DNA from: Polytrichum commune
Lineage: Eukaryota; Streptophyta; Polytrichopsida; Polytrichales; Polytrichaceae
Direction of reading: 5' to 3'
NCBI GenBank assembly: GCA_950295325.1
Contig: OX485803.1
Span: 68,589,554-68,649,553 of the forward strand
DNA: 60,000 nt
Part shown: in pieces, positions 10,759 through 21,653 of the stretch
Position numbering within the stretch: the stretch's first letter is position 1
How the letters are laid out: each line of letters starts with the position of its first letter
Made by a program: the position numbers and the translations under genes
Notes under the pieces: generated by a model
Told to the model about the DNA's origin: nothing
The model's database searches: none
The model's input: the letters and a program-made list of their open reading frames with translations, nothing else

Positions 10759-11075
10759 TGTAATCCCGAAATGGGCATTACAAGAATTAGAGGGCTCCCA
10801 ATGACTTCTGCCTCCTTTTGAAGGTGAACAACGTCAACATGCACAAACAAGCCGGCCCAAACCTATCTCCCCCAACGGCAAGTCCCTAGGTTTCCATATG
10901 GTTGGTTGAAAATATCTAGTTCACCTAAATACCCCCACTATGATTGAATCTATCATAGGTGGCAAGGTGCACCAAAGATCAAGTGCTTGGAAGGTCACCC
11001 ATCCAATTCAAGCCTTAGTCAGCTTAACCTCATAGTTCCCATGGGATTTGGGTTAACGACTTGGGTTTAACCTTT
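10759..11075 (-). repeat. 5S-rRNA-derived dispersed repeat, copy 1 (Cassandra TRIM- or SINE3-like)
   Basis: On the minus strand the first ~95 bases (11075 to 10981) resemble plant 5S rRNA. They contain AATCCCATGGGAACT, the box-A-type GTTAAGC (11022-11028 on plus) and an intact GGATGGGTGACC box C (10993-11004 on plus), in the order found in 5S genes. A ~220-bp body follows and ends in the near-palindrome TGTAAT...ATTACA at 10759-10782. A second copy at 27081 shares both the 5S part and the body. Known plant sources of such sequence are Cassandra TRIM retrotransposon LTRs; a 5S-headed SINE is the alternative. It is not a functional 5S gene, because the 5' part is diverged and the 3' stem is missing. 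Confidence 0.65.
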
Positions 11076-11085
11076 AAGCGCTTAT

Positions 11086-11190
11086 TATCCATGACAATCT
11101 TTGTGAACTTATTCATAAGTAGTGTCATTGGAAAAGTTACCACAAGTGGCAATAAACACCATATGACACTAAATACAATATTTAGTGTAG
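11086..11190 (+). repeat. Partial copy of the CTACACTAAATA palindromic-tip repeat family
   Basis: It matches the right-hand third of the full copies at 29753-30103 and 41735-42114 (GACAATNTTTGTNNACTTATTC, then AAAAGTTACCA, then TGACACTAAATACAATATTTAGTGT). It starts directly after the 5S-derived repeat, so the left part is missing. Confidence 0.55.
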
Positions 11191-11199
11191 CCAACATAA

Positions 11200-11360
11200 T
11201 TAGGGGGAACCTATGTGATCATTTGATAAATCAGAGAATCTTCACTTTGACAATGAACATGAAATTCATACGAGCTCCAAAAATCATGAGGAAAAGTGGC
11301 TAGGGAAATGATTTGGACTTTCTAATCATCTCACAATATTTGAGTGTTTCATATTCGATG
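11200..11360 (+). repeat. Fragment of dispersed repeat family K
   Basis: Collinear with 25858-26020 and with the reverse complement of 15390-15540: a CTATGTGATCATTT-type start, CTTCACTTTGACAATGAA, ATCATGAGG, and a GTTTCATAT-type end. No coding capacity is seen. Confidence 0.45.
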
Positions 11361-12409
11361 AGAAATGGTTGCAAATAGAAAGAAAAAAAATGTCCATTCA
11401 AGGCTAGTTTAACGTAGTTGAAGAATTCCAATCATGATCTCTTGCACAGATCAAGTTGTGAAACTAAAATGACAACAATCACTCACTTTGAACAACCACA
11501 CGCAACACAAGAAACACAACACTCCTTTGGTAAGATGACTTCACATACATGCAAACTCAATTTTATGAAGGTTTTAGACTAGTTCATGAACCTTCCAACC
11601 AATTTTACTAGAGTGTTCTACCAATTTCATGAACCTTTTAAATTAGTTCATGATTCTTCTAAACCGACTTGACATGTGGCACACCTCAATTTCCTGATAG
11701 TGGATTGTTACGTTTAACAACTTCATGAATCTTCCAAACCAATTTCATGAATCTTTTTCGCACTCTGTGGTTTTCGTATTCTCAACTTCCCAACTTCTCG
11801 TCTCCTTGCTTTGCATTCTTTGCCTTCTCCTTGTTAATAGGTTCCTCTTTGTTCTATTTTACCTAGAAGCCTCTAGCCTTGATGTCGATTTTCCTTTGGT
11901 CTTCCATTGCAGTAAAACATTTATAAGCACATTAACGATGATGTACAAGCAATCACTAGAGACATGGTCCAAGATTGGATAAGAGAGGTCAATCAAAATT
12001 TCGGTACAATTAGTCGTGGGGAGTGATTAAGAGAAACTTATACATTATGTACCACTCTTTGTGAAATAAAGTTATATAGTTCATAAAATTGATATTGTGA
12101 AGTTGTAAATATGGGTACCAAATCATGAAAATCTTCAAAACATGTAGTGAAATTGGTTGTAAATTCAAGTTAAATTGGTTGTTTATAGAGCAATTGGTTT
12201 GTAAAATCATGAAATTGAGTTTGCGATTCCGAGAATTCATCTTACTAAAGGAGTAAAACTTACTCCAACTGCATAATCGATCCACAATTTGCAACACGCT
12301 TGAGAAAACCACATGTCGTGAGATTCCTAACCCCAGTTGTTCTATGTGCTCATTCTTGTGCTCTTGAGGTCGGTTCTTGGCGTTTTGGCACTCAATTGAA
12401 GCGTAGCAG
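11361..12409. other. Intergenic sequence with short CTTCATGAA-type repeats
   Basis: Around 11580-11760 the words TTCATGAACCTTYYAA and CCAATTT recur four to five times at ~45-60 bp spacing, a weak local repeat. No gene signature was found in the rest. Confidence 0.4.
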
Positions 12410-12795
12410 ATCGGAAGTATGTGGGTGTCATACAGCTTGTTTTTCATGTTCTCCGACTTCTACCGATTAGATTTACAAAACAAGATTTTGTGTTGCATTA
12501 TGTGAAGCAACATCAAAAATTGGATTGAAAATCGGACTTCACGTGATTTAGTTATGATTATCGGAGGTGCAATGTTGTTGATCCCTGAACTTAATACATA
12601 GGTCCTCCCACCCAATTGTGTTTGGTATTGAGTATGAATTATTAATAAAAGTTGCAGACATAATCCAATCACTTTTGAACATGTGTCTTTATGGTGTTTG
12701 TTCATTGATCCTCACCGAATCACACACCAATCAAATAGAGGTGTCCGATCAAGAAAAATAACCAAATAACACTCGCATATCTTAAGCATGTGAAG
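12410..12795 (+). repeat. Dispersed repeat family K, copy without insertions
   Basis: Collinear with 14255-15230, sharing AAGTATGTGGGTGT, a CATCAAAAATYGGA segment, GTTGTTGATCCCT, CATAGGT, TTGAGTATG and the CACACACCAATCAAAT end. The copy at 14255 is longer because of two insertions, so this copy serves as the empty site. Confidence 0.6.
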
Positions 12796-13478
12796 GACTT
12801 GCGCAACAATGAAATGAAACCGATTTTAAAGTTTGGGAGGCCAAAAGACTTATGGGACTAAAATTCATCAAGATGATGTCAAACCAACTAATTTTCAAGA
12901 GCAATGGGGTGTAGTGGTCTCCGTGAGGTAGAGGTTGATATAAACTTGATGATCCAATTGGAAAAATGACTTCAGGCTCCCTAGTACTACATCCTCAAAT
13001 AGGGAAGCAGAACTTGTCTCCAATGGAGGAGTAGAAGGGAAACTCCAACACAAAATGTGCCTCATTTTCAACTACATTGTATGAGCAAAAGTGGTCTAAT
13101 TTGTTATATATAGAGATTGGGATAATTGACCACCGATTAGTTTCAATGATGAGTCTACAATTCAAGATGCGGTAAGCAACGATTTTGCAATGGGGTGGTG
13201 CCAAAGATTGCTTCAAGTACAATAGAAATTCCAGTCAAGTTTGTGCCAACTACCTTTATTCAAAACTTAGAAGGCTATTATAATAATTATTTTATTTAAC
13301 CAAAACTTTGGTATGGGCTTGGTGGTGTTGCATTCAAATCTTTCCATGTTCAGTAAGTTTTTCATGCATGCTTGGTGTCGGTGTGGAGGTTTGAACACCC
13401 CCTGTAGGTTGAGGGTTTAGTATCCTCACATTGCTAATTCAACATTTAGCTGAGGGGCAACTAACATCGATGCAACTC
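12796..13478. other. Intergenic sequence, nothing recognised
   Basis: A frame at 12995-13222 (minus) loosely resembles endonuclease/RT-like text (ENEAHFVLEFPFYSSIG), possibly a scrap of the C-terminus of a LINE reverse transcriptase. It is too short to call. Confidence 0.35.
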
Positions 13479-13978
13479 AAAGCCACTTCACACACGAGCC
13501 AAGAGCCGTGACCATGAAATTGTGAGAGCCCAAAAGAAAGTGTCCGAAGGCCGTCCCAACACACCTCCAAAATCATGTAGTGTGGTCACAAACCCTCAAG
13601 TGTCGTGTGAAGTCATATGTGACTGGGCCCTCAACCAAATGCTATTTCAATGAATTTCTATTCATGTGGGTCCGCACACATGATAAAATAGAATAAATCA
13701 ACGGTTGTGAGCTTTCCAAGTGCCATAGTCTCCCGGTTTTGTATTAAACCTACCTCTAAGAGGTGATTTTTGAAAATAGTCCAAGTGACCATGAAACATG
13801 TTCCAATTGATGCCATGCAGGAATCCATGTGCACTTTACATCCATCTTGCATTCACATACTCTGTTGGTCCCTCAAGCGTAATGTGAAGCAAACTTGGAC
13901 CGGCTCCGCCTTTTCCACCAATGAGAGTGCTTGAAGTGTAATGGTCATGGGCTCTCAGCCTCGTGTGTGAAGTGGCCC
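13479..13978 (+). mobile_element. Tourist-like MITE family A, copy 1
   Basis: About 500 bp with terminal inverted repeats of consensus GGGCCACTTCACACACGAG; the left end reads AGCCACTTCACACACGAG and the right end CTCGTGTGTGAAGTGGCCC. Internal sequence matches the copies at 18350, 35689 and 36791. A 64-codon frame (ATG 13852, minus) is shared with copy 3 but broken in copies 2 and 4, so it is probably chance. The TAA duplication is not visible here. Confidence 0.75.
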
Positions 13979-14254
13979 TCACATTTCATCATTTTAGATC
14001 TTGCAACTATCGCATATAGGAACAAAAGATTAAAATATCACCCCTATTGTTGGTAGGCACTTTCATTCAACATTGAGGTTTATTGTGATTGATTCAATGG
14101 GAAATTATCGATGGGAAATCAACGTCGATATTGGATCTAGAGGTTTGTGATGTGGTTCCAAAATTAGTGGTGGTGCAAGCTTTTAGACTGCAGGTCTTCT
14201 TTCTCTTGACTTTGTGTCCATGTATATGGGCTTGAAGAAGCACCTTCTAAGGTA
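13979..14254. other. Short intergenic stretch
   Basis: No repeat ends or gene signatures were seen. Confidence 0.4.
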
Positions 14255-14294
14255 AGTATGTGGGTGTTATTCGGTTCATTTTCATGTTCTCCAC

Positions 14295-14485
14295 ATAACA
14301 TTATTCATCGGTGTCCGTACATTGAGTGGGGTTGGGAATAAGCTAGATTTTATTCGGAATTATATTTTGTTCATTCTCACAGCAGAGCACTGCATTGTGA
14401 ATTCGGATTGAAAATTGAGGTTAAATAGTATACTAATGTTATTAGAATGGAATGGCCAATAACAACTGGATAATATTATGCAAAC
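14295..14485. mobile_element. About 190-bp insertion with short inverted ends
   Basis: Absent from the empty site at 12452. The left end ACATAACATTATTCA and the right end TGGATAATATTATGCAA are imperfect inverted repeats. A related sequence (GGGAATAAGC...AACAGAGC) recurs near 28188, so the interior is dispersed. Confidence 0.5.
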
Positions 14486-14634
14486 TTCTATCGATAAGAT
14501 TTCCACAACAACAAAAAAATCATTGCGTTATCAAATCTACAATGAAGCATCAACAAAAATCAGACCTCCCTTGATTTAGTGATGGGTATTGGGAGTGCAC
14601 GTTTGTTGATTCCTCAATTTTAAATTCATAGGTG

Positions 14635-15028
14635 TGTTACACGGGTTTGTTGAGAAAAGCACAGATCTCATTGTGTGGAACTAACTGTTCAATTGGGGGG
14701 AAGAGTACATTGAAAAAGTATTGAGCAGTTTCCTAATGTAGTTGCATGTAACTACATTGATTGCCCCAATTAGTATGTATTACTATTCGAAGTTACGCAA
14801 CACTAAAATTGTTTGATGTGAATGTAATATTTTACCAAGAAAAGTTATTTATGTCCTATAATGTCCAAACAACCTATTTTTGTAAGTAGAAATTAAATTC
14901 TTGAGTAAAACATTATTGCACTGCATAATTATGAATGGTAACATGCATTAATTGGGATAATCAGTGTAGTAATCCTAAAAGTAAAATTAGAGTATTGATT
15001 GTAGCAATGTGGGATTACAACTTTAACA
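14635..15028 (+). mobile_element. Possible solo LTR, 394 bp, inserted in repeat K
   Basis: The insertion starts TGTTACACGGG and ends CTTTAACA (TG...CA). It is flanked by AGGTG and AGGTC, a 4-bp exact or 5-bp imperfect duplication. The shorter K copy has CATAGGTCCTCCCA at this point, as expected for an empty site. No primer-binding site or second LTR is seen. Confidence 0.45.
14751..14970. mobile_element. About 220-bp MITE family G, copy 1, nested in the solo LTR
   Basis: The left end ACTACATTGATTGCCCCAAT and the right end (on minus) ACTACACTGATTATCCCAAT form ~30-bp inverted repeats. Size and ends match the copies at 38907-39131 and 40508-40730. No coding capacity. Confidence 0.65.
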
Positions 15029-15230
15029 AGGTCCTCACAATTGTGTTCATTATTGAGTATGGAGTAGTTAATAGAATTTGAGCATTTAGTCCAATCTCTT
15101 TTAAACAATTTCCTTCATAATATTTACTCTTTTGATCCTCACCTAACCACACACCAATCAAATATTATCAAATATATGTGTTTAATTAAGAAAAGTAACT
15201 GAATAAGTACCCACACACCTTTTAGTTACT

Positions 15231-15389
15231 TCAAACACAATCTATAAGAACCAATTTCCATTTAGAGGAAATTTGAATTCTTTTACCAATATACCTCAAT
15301 GCCCCATGTGAAACCTATTTGTGGCACATATGGGTAGGTGGGTCTTGAATGGTTACTTCTTCCAACTAACCCACTCCTTCTAGGATATG
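15231..15389. other. Short unassigned stretch
   Basis: No feature seen. Confidence 0.4.
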
Positions 15390-15690
15390 AAACACACAAT
15401 TAATACGTGATGATTAGCAAATCCACATCAAGGCCATTATAACCACTTTCCTCATGATCTCTGAAGCTCATGTGAATTTCTTATTCATTATCAAAGTGAA
15501 GATTCTCATGCTCATTAAGTGATCATGTATAGGTCCCCCCAATCATATTGACTTTTGAACCTAGAATGATTCTCACATTTTGAGCACGTAGTCCAATCTC
15601 TTTTGAACACTTGTCTTTTGGGTGTCCATTCTTAGATTCACATTTAACCACATACCACTCAAATACATGTTTCCATATCATTGCAATGTT
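15390..15690 (-). repeat. Dispersed repeat family K, inverted fragment
   Basis: The reverse complement runs parallel to 25750-26050: AGTGTTCAAAAGAGATTGGA, CTACGTGCTCAA, CTTCACTTTGATAATGAATA, and GTGTTTCATATCC in the same order. Confidence 0.55.
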
Positions 15691-15868
15691 GGATTTGTGC
15701 ACATGCACCTCAACTGCAAAGAGTTGTGGAGTTTGAGCACCAGGTGCTCAACTACACCAAAATATTGGCTTCACTTGCCATGCTCAAATTGGTGCAAATT
15801 GTCCTAAAATTGATAGCTGACTTTCGAAGCAAGCTGCTAACTAGACTAGAATGCTTCATGCTTTGGAA

Positions 15869-15898
15869 TTAGATAGATAGATAGATAGATAGATAGAT
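15869..15898 (+). repeat. (GATA)n microsatellite, about 7 units
   Basis: Uninterrupted AGAT/GATA tetranucleotides. A longer tract of the same unit occurs at 37985. Confidence 0.9.
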
Positions 15899-15979
15899 TT
15901 TTAAAACCCACTCAAATGCCACATGGACATTAAAATTTGGCATTGGAAATGATAAACTAGGGAGCACCTTATGGTATGT

Positions 15980-16760
15980 TCCAATGTTGGATCGGTATAT
16001 AGGTGAAAGCATGATATCAATCATCAACATCAACACTAATATCATAATTATAATACCAGCCAAATCTTGATATTTGGTGGGTATCTCAAGGTGAGAGAAT
16101 ATGTGTATACCCAGGTTAGTTTTTGGGTCGATCCCAATTTAAAGTATATTGATTCTAGGACAATTTTACCTAGGTATGAAGGTTCTTGCATGGTTTATAG
16201 ATCCAAATGGTATTGAAAATAGAATGTCATCAAATTTTGACTAGATTAACACCTTACTCTCAAGCTCACCAAAATCTATCACCACCTTGACGTACAAAGG
16301 GAAGACAATACATTGCCTTCAAAATAGCATCAAAGCACATATCAAGTGAACTTGACATTTGTCATGTTTTTCAACCTTGCCAAATTCCATCATTCTCGAG
16401 AAACTAAGGTACAAATCGGTTTAGAGCACAGATTGAACCCTATTCGAAATTCAAAACTTCAGGGTAGTTTCCAATGTTGATATGGTATATAGGTGAATGC
16501 ATGATATCAATAATCAACACCACTAATGGTATCAAAGAACTTACCCATGGGCATCGAGAATTGTAATTGAGGATTTCTCATTCATATGAAACCAAAAGAG
16601 TATGGATATTTGACAATTTTTTTTTGTTTTCAATACCACTTGGGTCTATACACCATGCAAGAACCTTCATACCTAGGCAAAATCACCATATGGCATGGTA
16701 TGTAGATCCGAATGGTATCGGAAACAAAAATACCGTCAAATATTCATACCACACTAGTAT
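15980..16760. repeat. Complex foldback: one ~57-bp unit in three orientations
   Basis: A unit containing CCTAGGTATGAAGGTTCTTG occurs forward at 16167-16224 and inverted at 16628-16685, differing at about five positions. The adjoining GTAGATCCGAATGGTAT part recurs forward at 16695-16755. In addition GGTATATAGGTGAA...CATGATATCAAT is a direct repeat at about 15994 and 16489. This looks like rearranged copies of one element; no transposase is seen. Confidence 0.55.
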
Positions 16761-17185
16761 CAAAAAATGCGAAATCCACATTATAGATACCCAAATGGAA
16801 TTTCTTTTAAAAAAAACGACAATACCAGACCAACACTCGCAGTTTCCTTCAGTATATGAGTGTTCAAGCCCCTCTTGATGTGATCAAGCATAGCCATAAG
16901 CACGTGCCAGTATGTGTTCACAATTTCACAGGTCTTTCACTAAAAGCGCAATCATGGTCTAAATTCACTTTGACATGAGCATGTTGTAGATGGGTGCACG
17001 TGTTGAAGAGGGACAATTACATGCGATTTTAAGTTTGTCAAGGTTAGTGAGATCGCAAACTGAAGAAACTCGAGTCTGCTCTTTCTTGACGATATGAAGT
17101 TGTGTGATGCATGTCTTTGGAATAATCTCAAAAAACTGCACTTTCTTTAAGCATTATCGTACATAGGCCACTTACCGCTCACAGC

Positions 17186-17710
17186 CACTAACCGTGCACT
17201 TTACCGTGCACTTCACCGTTCACTACTCTACTGTTCACCATTCGTCTCCTCTATTGTTGTTTTGTTCTTTGACAATGTATCTTGTGATATTGCATGTGTA
17301 TGAGCTTTGCTTTGAATATATCATCGGGATAATCTGCTTGTTTGAAGGAAGTTAAAATGCCAGTGGAAACATACAGAGGTAGATGGTTTACAACAATATC
17401 TTACTGCATAAAATTGGTCAATGGAGTAGCACACTAGAGTGAATCTCTGTAAGCCCGATGAAGCTCAAAATCACTCATGCAGGTGGAGCGAAGAATGATG
17501 GAAAATCCGGAAGCAGCTTGAAAAGGAGAAGGTAGCATAACTGAAGAAGAAAGAAAAACAAGAATGCCCAACAGATAATAAGGTTGAGAAAAAACAAGAA
17601 ATGAGGCTTAAAAGCCAACAACGTCCAACAGTCGTGTTTGCCAGAAAGAGAGCTTCTTTTGTAACGCCTGTAGCAAAAGTTGAATGAACATTGATAGTGC
17701 ACGGTTAGTG
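17186..17710. mobile_element. Candidate small CACTA-like non-autonomous element
   Basis: CACTAACCGTGCAC at 17186-17199 is matched by inverted GTGCACGGTTAGTG at 17697-17710. Next to the left end the words CCGTGCACTT, CCGTGCACTT, CCGTTCACTA and CTGTTCACC form a short subterminal array, as in CACTA ends. The flanking triplets (AGC and GTT) do not match, and the end motif recurs alone at 17899, so this is tentative. Confidence 0.35.
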
Positions 17711-18349
17711 GTTAAGGTAGTTAGTTTCCAATGCCCAATACAGTTGTATAAAGAACTATGAAAAGGCCATGATTTTTCAATAAAAATTTTCATTTTACTT
17801 TTCAACACTAATATTAAGTGAGCCATTAATTTAATTCAAATACCAAATTTGGAAAATTTTGCTACCCACCTCAAAAAATAAAACATCAAAGTCAAATGTG
17901 CACGGTTAGTAGCTTGCTTACGATATATTATTATGAAAACAAGTCAAAGTACTTGAACACAAATGGAGCCTCACACACCTACCAAGTCAATCAATACATG
18001 AGATACATAGTTTCAAAGCTCTCAATGTTTTATGATCAGTTTTACACCTGTTCCGCAATCCCCGGCCCTCTTCTGCTCACCAGTGACTTCAAAAAGTTTG
18101 AGGTGTGGGTGTAATATTTTAATTCAATAGTTATGCATATTGGATATGAGTGTTGGTGACCCCTAATCATGTTTCCAACAAAGCCCAAAATAAGTTCTCG
18201 ATGTATCTTATAGTGTTTCAAAAAATGACAAAGAAGAACATCTCTTTCGTCACCAGAAAACTCGTTCAATGCCCGACACAGATCAGCTTTATAAGGCCAA
18301 GTTGGCCAGTGAGAATCTTGTTTTCTTTCCCCTGCTCAAATGCATTCAG
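17711..18349. other. Intergenic sequence, nothing recognised
   Basis: No reliable coding or repeat boundary was found apart from the isolated GTGCACGGTTAGTAG at 17899. Confidence 0.4.
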
Positions 18350-18854
18350 ACCCCACTTCACACACGAGCCAAGAGCCGTGACCATGGAATTGTGAGAGCC
18401 CGAAAGAAAGTGAGTGTCCAAAGGCCGTCCCAAATACACCTTCAAAATCATGTAGTGTGGTCACGGATCCTCAAGTGTAGTGTGAAGTCATGTGTGACCG
18501 GGCCCTCAACCAAATGCTATTTCAGTGAATTTTCATTCATGCGGGTCCTCACACATGATAAAATAGAATAAACCAACGGTTGTGAGCGGTCGGAGTGCCA
18601 TCGTCTCCCGGTTTTGTGTTAGGCCTACCTCCAAGAGGTGGTTTTTGAAAAATAGTCCAAGTGACCATGAAACATGATCCATTCGATGTCATGTAGGAAT
18701 CCATGTAGACTTTACATCCATCTTGCATTCACATACTCCATTGGTCCCTCAAGTGTAGTGTGAAGCGAACTGGGACCGGCCCCGCCTTTTCCACCAATGA
18801 GAGTGCTTGACGTGTAATGGTCATGGGCTCTCAGTCTCATGTGTGAAGTGGCCC
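18350..18854 (+). mobile_element. Tourist-like MITE family A, copy 2
   Basis: About 505 bp, same orientation as copy 1. The right end GTGTGTGAAGTGGCCC is followed by TAA. The left end is mutated (ACCCCACTTCACACACGAG). The interior is collinear with copies 1, 3 and 4, with a one-base indel in the shared reading frame. Confidence 0.75.
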
Positions 18855-21653
18855 TAAGAACCCCCTTCACAATGAACAAAAATAATTGAGTTTGACTTTA
18901 CTTTCTTTGGTTCTATTTCTACGAAAAAAAGGCATAGTGATTGCTAACCAGCCCCACGACCACCCCTTACCCCATCAAAACCCCCTTACTCCGCGTTGTT
19001 AACTACCCTTGGGATGGTCGTTCATACTCACGTTGCATCACCAGAGAGCTTCGAGGCCAAGGTCCGGGGAGAAACTTTTAACATTATGATCCAAAGCCAA
19101 CAGAGATAATGATCACTTCAATTTCCTCCTGAGCCCACGATCTGAACCAATAACACATTTGTGATCCTGGGAAAACCAACCCCACCATTACCCACAACCA
19201 CAAGGATTCGCACAAGACAAGTGTGAATGAGAAAACTCGGAACCATGACCACCATTGTAGTGTAAAAAAAACCCTTGAGTTTGGGGATGGGGCTCCTCCC
19301 TAACGAAGCTAATAAGAAAGCTAAATTGTTGGTGCTTATCCTCACTATACTTTGAGATTGCACAAGTTTAGAAGGTGAACCCAATAAATATCTTGCCCGA
19401 TCGAAACCCATTCTCCCATGTACTTAAGATGCTCTTATGAACCATCCATTTGGCTTTTTCACATGTGTCGACCAATGTAGTGAGGACATGTGGCAACATG
19501 CGCTGCGATCCACATACAGTGAAACTAGGCTATGATTGCATTTCCCAAGGACCACACACTACAATGTGTGGTGCTGGTGCTGGTGCTGGGCTCTTTGTAA
19601 GAATGACACTTCCAACACAATAGTACTAAATTTGGTGAACTTGACAAAGAGCCCCTCATGCAACTTTCGTATGGCGTCCCCAGTACAGGCTACATTTCCA
19701 TAACCCTAATTCTCATTACAAGGCCATGGCGCTGTCTTGGTTTAATTAGTTGCTTTGGAGATCATCAGCACAAAGCTCCCCCAAAAAAATCCTAGGATAT
19801 TTAGCTGCTGAACAGAGAAGATTCCATTGGACCTCGTCTCAAAAAGCAGGGTAGTGACAAAAATTCAATGGATTCTTCCACGGGTAGTGCTTACACCCCT
19901 TTGGTGTAGTTAACCTTAGTCCTATTGTTTGATTTCATCACAAGTGCATTGCACTACGGATATTAAGGCACCGACTCGACGTGAGACTTCATTGATGTTA
20001 GGAGAATGACCATGGAGATGATCAATATAGTGAAATGAAGAAAAGCAGTTTCCCACTTTAAGAAAGTCCCAAGAACCAATTCTCCAAACAGAGCAGGCAA
20101 AAAGAGTGGCCTCAAGCTTCCAAAATTCAAACAACCTAGCATATTGACTTCTACCATTACACACTCAATCCGTGAGAGGCCAATACTTTCCTCCGGCTAC
20201 TAAATTGATGATCGAATTGTACATTATAATTGGCAATCACTGAACAGTACGAAGGCACAGGAACATCCAAAGTGCTGTAGGTCAAGCAAGAGCTACAAAT
20301 TATTCAAGGGGCAGAATCACCTCACTGGAAACAAGATGAACAAAGTAGAGAGAAGAGGACTCAAACAGTTCTTACCACACTTTGAGAACACTAATCCAAC
20401 CCTGTCAAAGAAAAAGTCTCAAAATCCAGAAAGGGAAGAGCCTCGAAAACAATGCACAAATGTGTCTCCACCACCAGGAAAGTGATTCACTAAAGGCCTG
20501 CCAAATATCAGCTGCGCGAAAGTGCACACTTTATGTACAGTGTTATAGTACACTTGGATGCAGTGTTAAGTAGTCTTACAAGTCTCAACTGTGAAATGTA
20601 AAACACAGTGGTGAAATACATACTCGAAATTTCATTGACTACAATTTGGTGTTGACTGACGAGCATGACCTGGAACACCCAAATTCCAGTACGGCCATCA
20701 GTCTTTTGAAATGACAGTCCACAAAAACTAATCGTGTGTCGACCCTAGAAACTATGAGCTGCCAGGAAGAAGATGATTTGGCACGTCACAATTTCAAGTG
20801 CAGTGGGACAAGTCAAATAAAACGGATCCATTGCACAAACAATACTTTTTTAAAATCTTCTAGCCAAGTAAGTTGCTTTTGAGGATCATGCAAAGCATAT
20901 AATCTTGGTCTTGGATTAGAACTTTTCCAAATGCGAGTTAATCTCCTTATTTGAACCTTTCAGATTACTGTGAAGTGCCATTATGATGCCCTTGATTTAG
21001 TAACAAATCATCAACAGTCTGAATATCTACTTCTCTTACAACCCTTCAGACTGGACTGCAACCAAAACCCCCTTCACATATTTTATGCAAGACCATTTTT
21101 CTGATTTTGACAAGAACCACCAACAATCACAACAAATTGGAATGGAGTGTGGACCATACTCAGCTTTGCTAAAATTATAAGTTACATGTGTTTTGTTAGA
21201 AAATATGAGGTTCAATGTGGGCATGGCCAAAGACACAGTCTGCTGCTTCGTGATGAATCCACTTTCCAACCTCTGTACCTCGTAACCCTAATCCTAAAGT
21301 TCAACTAGCATACGGGGAAAACTAAGGCTTCAACTACGAGTTGATAACCTACCAGGGGCAGAGTAAAAGACACAGTTCAGTGTTCAGCTAGACGGCCCAA
21401 TAAGGCAACAGGCGTAGTAGTAGCATCATGTCATCAAGTGCCCATCGCTGATGAGAGCTATCCACTAAAAACCTCTCCCTCCCTCTCTCCAATCGCACTG
21501 TCCAACTGAACCCCACGCTCACAGCAGCAAAAAGATTGACCCTTACATGTATTGATTGGTAATGTAATCTTCACAACAATTGCCCCTCACCTTGCCGAGG
21601 AGTAAGGATTGTGCATCACTGAATCCAATTTCGTCGGGATTCAGAGTGATGAA
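18855..21653. other. Intergenic sequence downstream of starch synthase I
   Basis: No open frame carries a recognisable motif on either strand. The part next to 21653 presumably holds the starch synthase 3' UTR. No long poly(T), which would mark a retrogene tail on the minus strand, was seen. Confidence 0.45.

Larger units (their letters stand above)
14255..15230 (+). repeat. Dispersed repeat family K, copy with two insertions
   Basis: It aligns to 12410-12795 but is about 590 bp longer. The extra DNA sits at about 14295-14485 and at 14635-15028, each interrupting sequence that is continuous in the shorter copy. Confidence 0.6.

Noticed and set aside
10981-11075. Functional 5S rRNA gene
   Set aside because: The 5' third is diverged, the 3' pairing arm is absent and the sequence continues into a shared repeat body.
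13481-18850. CRISPR-like array from repeated CCGTGACCATG blocks
   Set aside because: The repeats are whole ~500-bp transposon copies far apart in a plant nuclear genome.
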